A DNA stretch of 64,000 nt from Arthrobacter sp. zg-Y1110 (GTDB lineage Bacteria > Actinomycetota > Actinomycetes > Actinomycetales > Micrococcaceae). The notes beneath the pieces are model-generated. The model was not told the origin of the DNA. It saw only the letters and a list, made by a program, of their open reading frames with translations, and searched no databases. Shown one piece after another: positions 59,985-64,000 of this stretch. The stretch covers positions 620,001 to 684,000 of the forward strand of contig NZ_CP104272.1 of assembly GCF_025244865.1 (NCBI RefSeq), written 5' to 3'. How positions within the stretch are numbered: the stretch's first letter is position 1; each line of letters opens with the position of its first letter. A program made the translations under genes and the position numbers.

Positions 59985-61100
59985 ATGACCAGAATCAAGA
60001 ATGTCTCGGCGGTCTTCCTGGCCGTCGGCCTGGCGGCAGGCATGTCGGCCTGTGCACCCGCGGGCTCCAACGCTGACGGAGACAGCGAGGCGAGCTCCTG
60101 CAACGTCGGGATCTCCATGCCCACGCGCAGCCTCGAACGCTGGATCAATGACGGTGAGGGGCTCAAAGAGAAACTCGAAGCCCAGGACTGCACCGTTGAC
60201 CTGCAGTACGCGGATGACAAGACCGACCAGCAGATCAGCCAGATCCAGAACCAGGTCGCCGGCGGCGCGAAGATCCTTGTGGTCGCGGCCATCGACGGCG
60301 AAACCCTCGGCCCGGCGCTCGAAGACGCGAAGGACCAGGACGTTCAGGTCATCGCCTATGACCGCCTGATCAACGGCACCGAAGCCGTGGATTACTACGC
60401 CACGTTCGACAACTACAAGGTGGGCCAGCTCCAGGGCGAGTTCATCGAAGAGCAGCTCGGCCTGGCAGAGGGCAAGGGCCCGTTCAACCTCGAGCCCTTC
60501 GCCGGCAGCCCCGACGACAACAACGCCTCGTTCTTCTTCTCCGGAGCATGGGACGTCCTGCTTCCCTACGTGGAAAGCGGCCAGCTGGTGGTTCCCTCCG
60601 GCAAGTCCCCGGCGAGCAACGACGAGTGGACGTCCATCGGCATCCTCGGCTGGCAGTCCGTCGACGCACAAGCGGAAATGGACAACCGCCTGCAGTCCTT
60701 CTACACCGGAGGCGAGAAGGTCGACGTCGTGCTCTCCCCGAATGACAGCCTGGCGCTGGGTATCGAGGCCTCGCTGAATTCCGCCGGGTACGAGCCCGGC
60801 TCGGACTGGCCGCTCATCACCGGCCAGGACGCCGACGTCGCGAACGTCAAGGCCATGCTGGCAGACCAGCAGTCCATGACCGTCTGGAAGGACACCCGCG
60901 AGCTCGGCAGCCAGGTAGAGACCATGATCATGGCCCTCGTTGACGGAGAGGACGTGGAGGTTAACGACACCGAGACGTACAACAACGAGGTCAAGGTGGT
61001 CCCCACCTACATCCTCGATCCGCAGGTGGTCACCAAGGACACCGTCCAGTCCGCGCTGGTGGACTCCGGGTTCATGGAAGCCGGCGACGTCGGTCTCTGA
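59985..61100 (+). CDS. chvE: Sugar-binding lipoprotein of a multiple-sugar ABC transporter (ChvE-like)
   Basis: A 371-residue periplasmic-binding-type protein attached by lipobox AGMSAC (Cys23). It has the Peripla_BP_4/ChvE core: CNVGISMPTRSLERWINDGEGLKEKLEAQ, VAAIDGETLGPALEDAKDQDVQVIAYDRLI, and VDVVLSPNDSLALGIEASL. Hallmarks are the NDS and TGQDAD hinge segments. It is likely to bind aldoses such as galactose, glucose, xylose or arabinose. First gene of an operon with ATPase and permease; GAAGG lies 9 nt before the ATG. Confidence 0.92.
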   Translation: MTRIKNVSAVFLAVGLAAGMSACAPAGSNADGDSEASSCNVGISMPTRSLERWINDGEGLKEKLEAQDCTVDLQYADDKTDQQISQIQNQVAGGAKILVVAAIDGETLGPALEDAKDQDVQVIAYDRLINGTEAVDYYATFDNYKVGQLQGEFIEEQLGLAEGKGPFNLEPFAGSPDDNNASFFFSGAWDVLLPYVESGQLVVPSGKSPASNDEWTSIGILGWQSVDAQAEMDNRLQSFYTGGEKVDVVLSPNDSLALGIEASLNSAGYEPGSDWPLITGQDADVANVKAMLADQQSMTVWKDTRELGSQVETMIMALVDGEDVEVNDTETYNNEVKVVPTYILDPQVVTKDTVQSALVDSGFMEAGDVGL

Positions 61101-61129
61101 TCCCCGGCGTTACTTTCGACGGGCAAAAA

Positions 61130-61168
61130 CAGCGGCGTGCGACGGCGGAAAACCGCCGCACGCCGCTG
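61130..61168 (+). other. Intercistronic hairpin between chvE-like gene and its ATPase gene
   Basis: CAGCGGCGTG (61130-61139) pairs with CACGCCGCTG (61159-61168), and after a 3-nt bulge CGGCGG pairs with CCGCCG around an AAAA loop. It sits 29 nt after the chvE stop and 34 nt before the ATPase start. No U-run follows. Like known hairpins behind binding-protein genes it may slow 3' decay and raise the ratio of binding protein to membrane parts. Confidence 0.7.
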
Positions 61169-61202
61169 CCGCCTGTATTGAAGCTACTGAAGCGAGAACC
61201 AC

Positions 61203-62750
61203 ATGACTGACGTCATCCTGTCCATGGACGGCATAGTGAAGGAGTTCAACGGCATCCGCGCCCTCGACGAGGTCTCGGTAAGTGTTGAACGCGGCGAAGT
61301 GCACGCGATCTGCGGCGAAAACGGCGCCGGCAAATCCACCCTGATGAAGGTGCTCAGCGGGGTCTATCCGCACAACAGCTTTGCCGGGACAATCACCCTC
61401 GACGGCAAGCCCGTCAGCTACAACTCGATCAACGACAGCGAGCGCGACGGCATCGTGATCATCCACCAGGAACTGGCCCTGAGCCCGTTCCTGTCCATCG
61501 CCGAGAACATTTTCCTCGGCAACGAGGTGGCCCGCGGCGGGGTGATCGACTGGAACCAGACCAACCTGCAGGCCGCGGCACTGCTGAAACGCGTGGGACT
61601 GGATGAAAACCCGGCCACGAAGATCCTTGAACTCGGCGTGGGCAAACAGCAGCTGGTGGAGATTGCCAAGGCACTGTCCAAAGAAGTGAAGATCCTGATC
61701 CTCGACGAGCCCACCGCAGCGCTGAACGACGACGACTCCGCCCACCTGCTGGGCCTGATCGACCAGCTGCGCGGCCAGGGGATCACCTCGATCATCATTT
61801 CCCACAAACTCAAGGAAATCCGCTCGATTGCCGATACGGTCACGGTGATCCGCGACGGGCGCACAATTGTTGATTTTCCGGTGGAGGACACCGACGAGAT
61901 TGAAACCCGGATCATCCGTGCCATGGTTGGCCGGCCGCTGGACCACCAGTTCCCGCCCCGCGAACCGGACATCGGCGAGGAGAAGTTCCGGGTGGAGGGC
62001 TGGACGGTGCATCACCCGGCGGATCCGGGCCGCGTAGTGGTGAAGGATGCGTCGTTCCACGTCCGGGCCGGGGAGATTGTCGGGTTCGCCGGCCTGATGG
62101 GTGCCGGCCGCACGGAGCTGGCCATGAGCATCTTCGGCCGCTCGTACGGCACCGGGATCTCCGGGCGGGTCTACAAGGACGGCGTCGAAATCGGCACCCG
62201 TACCGTGGGCGAGGCCATCCGCAACGGCCTTGCCTACGTCAGCGAGGACCGCAAGCGCTACGGCCTGAACCTCATCGGCAGCGTGACCGTCAACGTCTCT
62301 GCCGCCGCGCTGGGGAAGCTGGCCCGGCTGGGCGTGATTGACCGGCACCGGGAATACGCCGTGGCGGACGAGTACCGGCAGCGGATGAACATCCGCACCC
62401 CCAGCGTCACCTCGACCGTCGGCAACCTCTCGGGCGGAAACCAGCAGAAAGTAGTCCTCAGCAAGTGGATCTACTCCGGCCCGGACGTGCTGATCCTTGA
62501 CGAACCCACCCGCGGGATCGACGTCGGCGCCAAGTACGAAATTTACGGAATCATCAACGAGATGGCGGCCCAGGGCAAAGCCGTAATCGTCATCTCCAGC
62601 GAACTGCCCGAACTGATCGGGCTCTGCGACCGCATCTACACCATCGCCGAGGGCCGACTCACTGCCGAAGTGGACCGTGCCGACGCCACCCAGGAAGAAC
62701 TGATGCGCCACATGACCGCTGCCAGGACCCAAGGAGTACAAGTCCAGTGA
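61203..62750 (+). CDS. mmsA: Sugar ABC transporter ATP-binding protein (MmsA/GguA-like, two ATPase domains)
   Basis: A 515-residue tandem ATPase. Domain 1 has Walker [10 protein letters not shown], signature [15 protein letters not shown], and Walker [12 protein letters not shown]. Domain 2 has the degenerate P-loop [10 protein letters not shown], signature [14 protein letters not shown], and [14 protein letters not shown]. This is the RbsA-like layout for monosaccharide importers. The start ATG is 102 nt after the chvE stop, with GAAGC nearby. It overlaps the permease by 4 nt. Confidence 0.93.
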   Translation: MTDVILSMDGIVKEFNGIRALDEVSVSVERGEVHAICGENGAGKSTLMKVLSGVYPHNSFAGTITLDGKPVSYNSINDSERDGIVIIHQELALSPFLSIAENIFLGNEVARGGVIDWNQTNLQAAALLKRVGLDENPATKILELGVGKQQLVEIAKALSKEVKILILDEPTAALNDDDSAHLLGLIDQLRGQGITSIIISHKLKEIRSIADTVTVIRDGRTIVDFPVEDTDEIETRIIRAMVGRPLDHQFPPREPDIGEEKFRVEGWTVHHPADPGRVVVKDASFHVRAGEIVGFAGLMGAGRTELAMSIFGRSYGTGISGRVYKDGVEIGTRTVGEAIRNGLAYVSEDRKRYGLNLIGSVTVNVSAAALGKLARLGVIDRHREYAVADEYRQRMNIRTPSVTSTVGNLSGGNQQKVVLSKWIYSGPDVLILDEPTRGIDVGAKYEIYGIINEMAAQGKAVIVISSELPELIGLCDRIYTIAEGRLTAEVDRADATQEELMRHMTAARTQGVQVQ

Positions 62751-63949
62751 CCACCACAACCCCAGAACAGGCGAAGGCACCGCTGCCGCCGCAAGCCGCG
62801 GCTGCGAAGAAGCGCCGCCGGGTAGACCTGCGCCAATACGGCATCCTGGCCGCACTTGTTGTGATCATCCTGCTGTTCCAGGTGCTCACCGGCGGCCGGC
62901 TGCTCTATCCGGGCAACGTCAGCAACCTCATCCAGCAAAACGCGTATGTGCTGATCCTGGCCATCGGCATGGTCATGGTGATCATTGCCGGACATATTGA
63001 CCTGTCCGTCGGCTCCGTGGTGGCCGCGGTGGGAGCCATTGCCGCCCTGGCCATGAACGACTGGGGGATGCCCTGGTGGGCGGCCGCAGTGCTCTCATTG
63101 GTGGTCGGCGCGCTGATCGGAGCCTGGCAGGGCTTCTGGGTGGCGTTCGTGGGGATACCCGCCTTCATCGTTACCCTCGCCGGGATGCTCGTCTTCCGCG
63201 GCGTAGCCCTGGTCCTGCTGACCGGTGGCACGATCAGCGGCCTGCCCCGGCCGTTCAATGCCATTAGCTCCGGTACCCTGCCCTCCACCGGCACCCCGGA
63301 CCTGCTGACCCTGGGCATCGGTGCGCTGGCGTCGGTTGCCCTGGTGCTGCAGCAGCTGAAGGGCCGGGCGGACCTGCGCCGGCTCGACCTGCCGCGGGAA
63401 CGGATGGGCTCGTTCGTGTTCAAGAACGCCGTGGCCGTCTTCGCCATCATGTACCTCTGCTACCTGCTGGCCTACAGCCGCGGGCTGCCGATCATCCTGA
63501 TCCTCCTGGCCGGGTTGGTGCTGGCGTATTCATTCCTGCTGGGCCGCACAGTGTTCGGCCGGCACATCTACGCCATGGGCGGGAACCTGAACGCCGCCAT
63601 GATGTCCGGAGTGAAGACCCAGTGGGTGAACTTCCTGGTGTTTGTGAACATGGGCTTCCTCGCCGGACTGGCCGCCGTGGTCAACACCGCCCGCGCCGGG
63701 GGAGCCGTGGCTTCGGCCGGCGGAGGGTTTGAACTCGATGCCATTGCCGCGGTGTTCATCGGCGGCGCATCGGTGCAAGGCGGCGTGGGCACCGTGGTGG
63801 GCGCCGTGATCGGCGGCCTGGTGATGGGTGTGCTGAACCAGGGCCTGTCCATCCTGTCCGTCGACGCCGCATGGCAGCAGATCATCAAGGGCCTCGTGCT
63901 GCTGCTGGCCGTGGTGTTCGGACTCAGCCGGAAGCGCAACGCGCGGTAG
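62747..63949 (+). CDS. mmsB: Sugar ABC transporter permease (MmsB/GguB-like)
   Basis: A 400-residue permease of the RbsC type. It has about ten helices, a basic N-terminus ([15 protein letters not shown]), the ABC coupling region [16 protein letters not shown] and [27 protein letters not shown], and [29 protein letters not shown]. It completes the importer and the operon; the 51 nt after the stop show no clear terminator before the window ends. Confidence 0.93.
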   Translation: MTTTTPEQAKAPLPPQAAAAKKRRRVDLRQYGILAALVVIILLFQVLTGGRLLYPGNVSNLIQQNAYVLILAIGMVMVIIAGHIDLSVGSVVAAVGAIAALAMNDWGMPWWAAAVLSLVVGALIGAWQGFWVAFVGIPAFIVTLAGMLVFRGVALVLLTGGTISGLPRPFNAISSGTLPSTGTPDLLTLGIGALASVALVLQQLKGRADLRRLDLPRERMGSFVFKNAVAVFAIMYLCYLLAYSRGLPIILILLAGLVLAYSFLLGRTVFGRHIYAMGGNLNAAMMSGVKTQWVNFLVFVNMGFLAGLAAVVNTARAGGAVASAGGGFELDAIAAVFIGGASVQGGVGTVVGAVIGGLVMGVLNQGLSILSVDAAWQQIIKGLVLLLAVVFGLSRKRNAR

Positions 63950-64000
63950 GGTTTTGCTTCGCTCGAACGACGACGACGGCGGCCGCCTCCCGAAGGAGGG

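Noticed and set aside
1..64000. tRNA, rRNA, CRISPR arrays, insertion sequences, phage genes
   Set aside because: Intergenic regions were read on both strands; no cloverleaf, spaced repeat array, transposase or integrase was seen.

Overview
The window is high-GC actinobacterial DNA. Gene content and style (tight 4-nt overlaps, GTG/TTG starts, strong GC third-position bias, PPK2, DUF503, Tex, CtaG/DUF2243, a GluQ-RS, SLH-type repeats) fit a member of the Micrococcaceae such as Arthrobacter. This is inferred from protein style, not from a marker gene. No rRNA, tRNA, transposase, prophage or CRISPR array was seen.

Layout. 1-5 kb: tail of an XRE/cupin regulator, a divergent aromatic hydroxylase, and a two-gene operon (ureohydrolase + TPP decarboxylase) that resembles the guanidinobutyrase/2-ketoarginine decarboxylase pair of arginine catabolism. 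5-7.3 kb: MarR repressor with its drug-efflux MFS pump behind a clear promoter and operator. 7.3-10.4 kb: compact type III polyketide synthase / methyltransferase / flavin hydroxylase operon. 10.5-16.8 kb: CtaG/DUF2243 membrane pair, DUF503, Tex, HAD phosphatase, a solitary Vsr endonuclease, and small acidic proteins. 17-36 kb: housekeeping and accessory enzymes, including a KstD-like flavoprotein, FMN reductase, SWIM-SNF2 helicase, PPK2, a secreted subtilase with three near-identical SLH-like repeats, a lipoprotein nuclease, GluQ-RS, an amino-acid permease and an ArsR-SRPBCC-SRPBCC-VOC operon.

36-46 kb: 5-oxoproline utilisation locus. It holds two tandem NRAMP-like transporters without the canonical metal ligands, a YcsI/DUF1445 protein, a GntR regulator, and the operon pxpA - fused pxpBC - biotin carboxylase/BCCP. 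A TTGTTnAACAA operator occurs upstream of both the second transporter and pxpA, linking the two arms. The pxpBC fusion carries an odd in-frame low-complexity insert.

46.1-49.5 kb: a visibly less GC-rich accessory island with a small helical WXG-like protein, a 591-residue DUF1023-type hydrolase, and two tandem paralogous lipoproteins that share an exactly identical 147-bp block (gene conversion). This is the best candidate for an undescribed system, possibly a secreted enzyme with surface immunity lipoproteins.

49.5-64 kb: BBE-type oxidoreductase, secreted GH3 glycosidase with PA14 domain and His-rich tail, VOC proteins, an AraC regulator, a large secreted M14 carboxypeptidase, and a multiple-sugar (ChvE/MmsAB-type) ABC transporter operon that runs to the window end.
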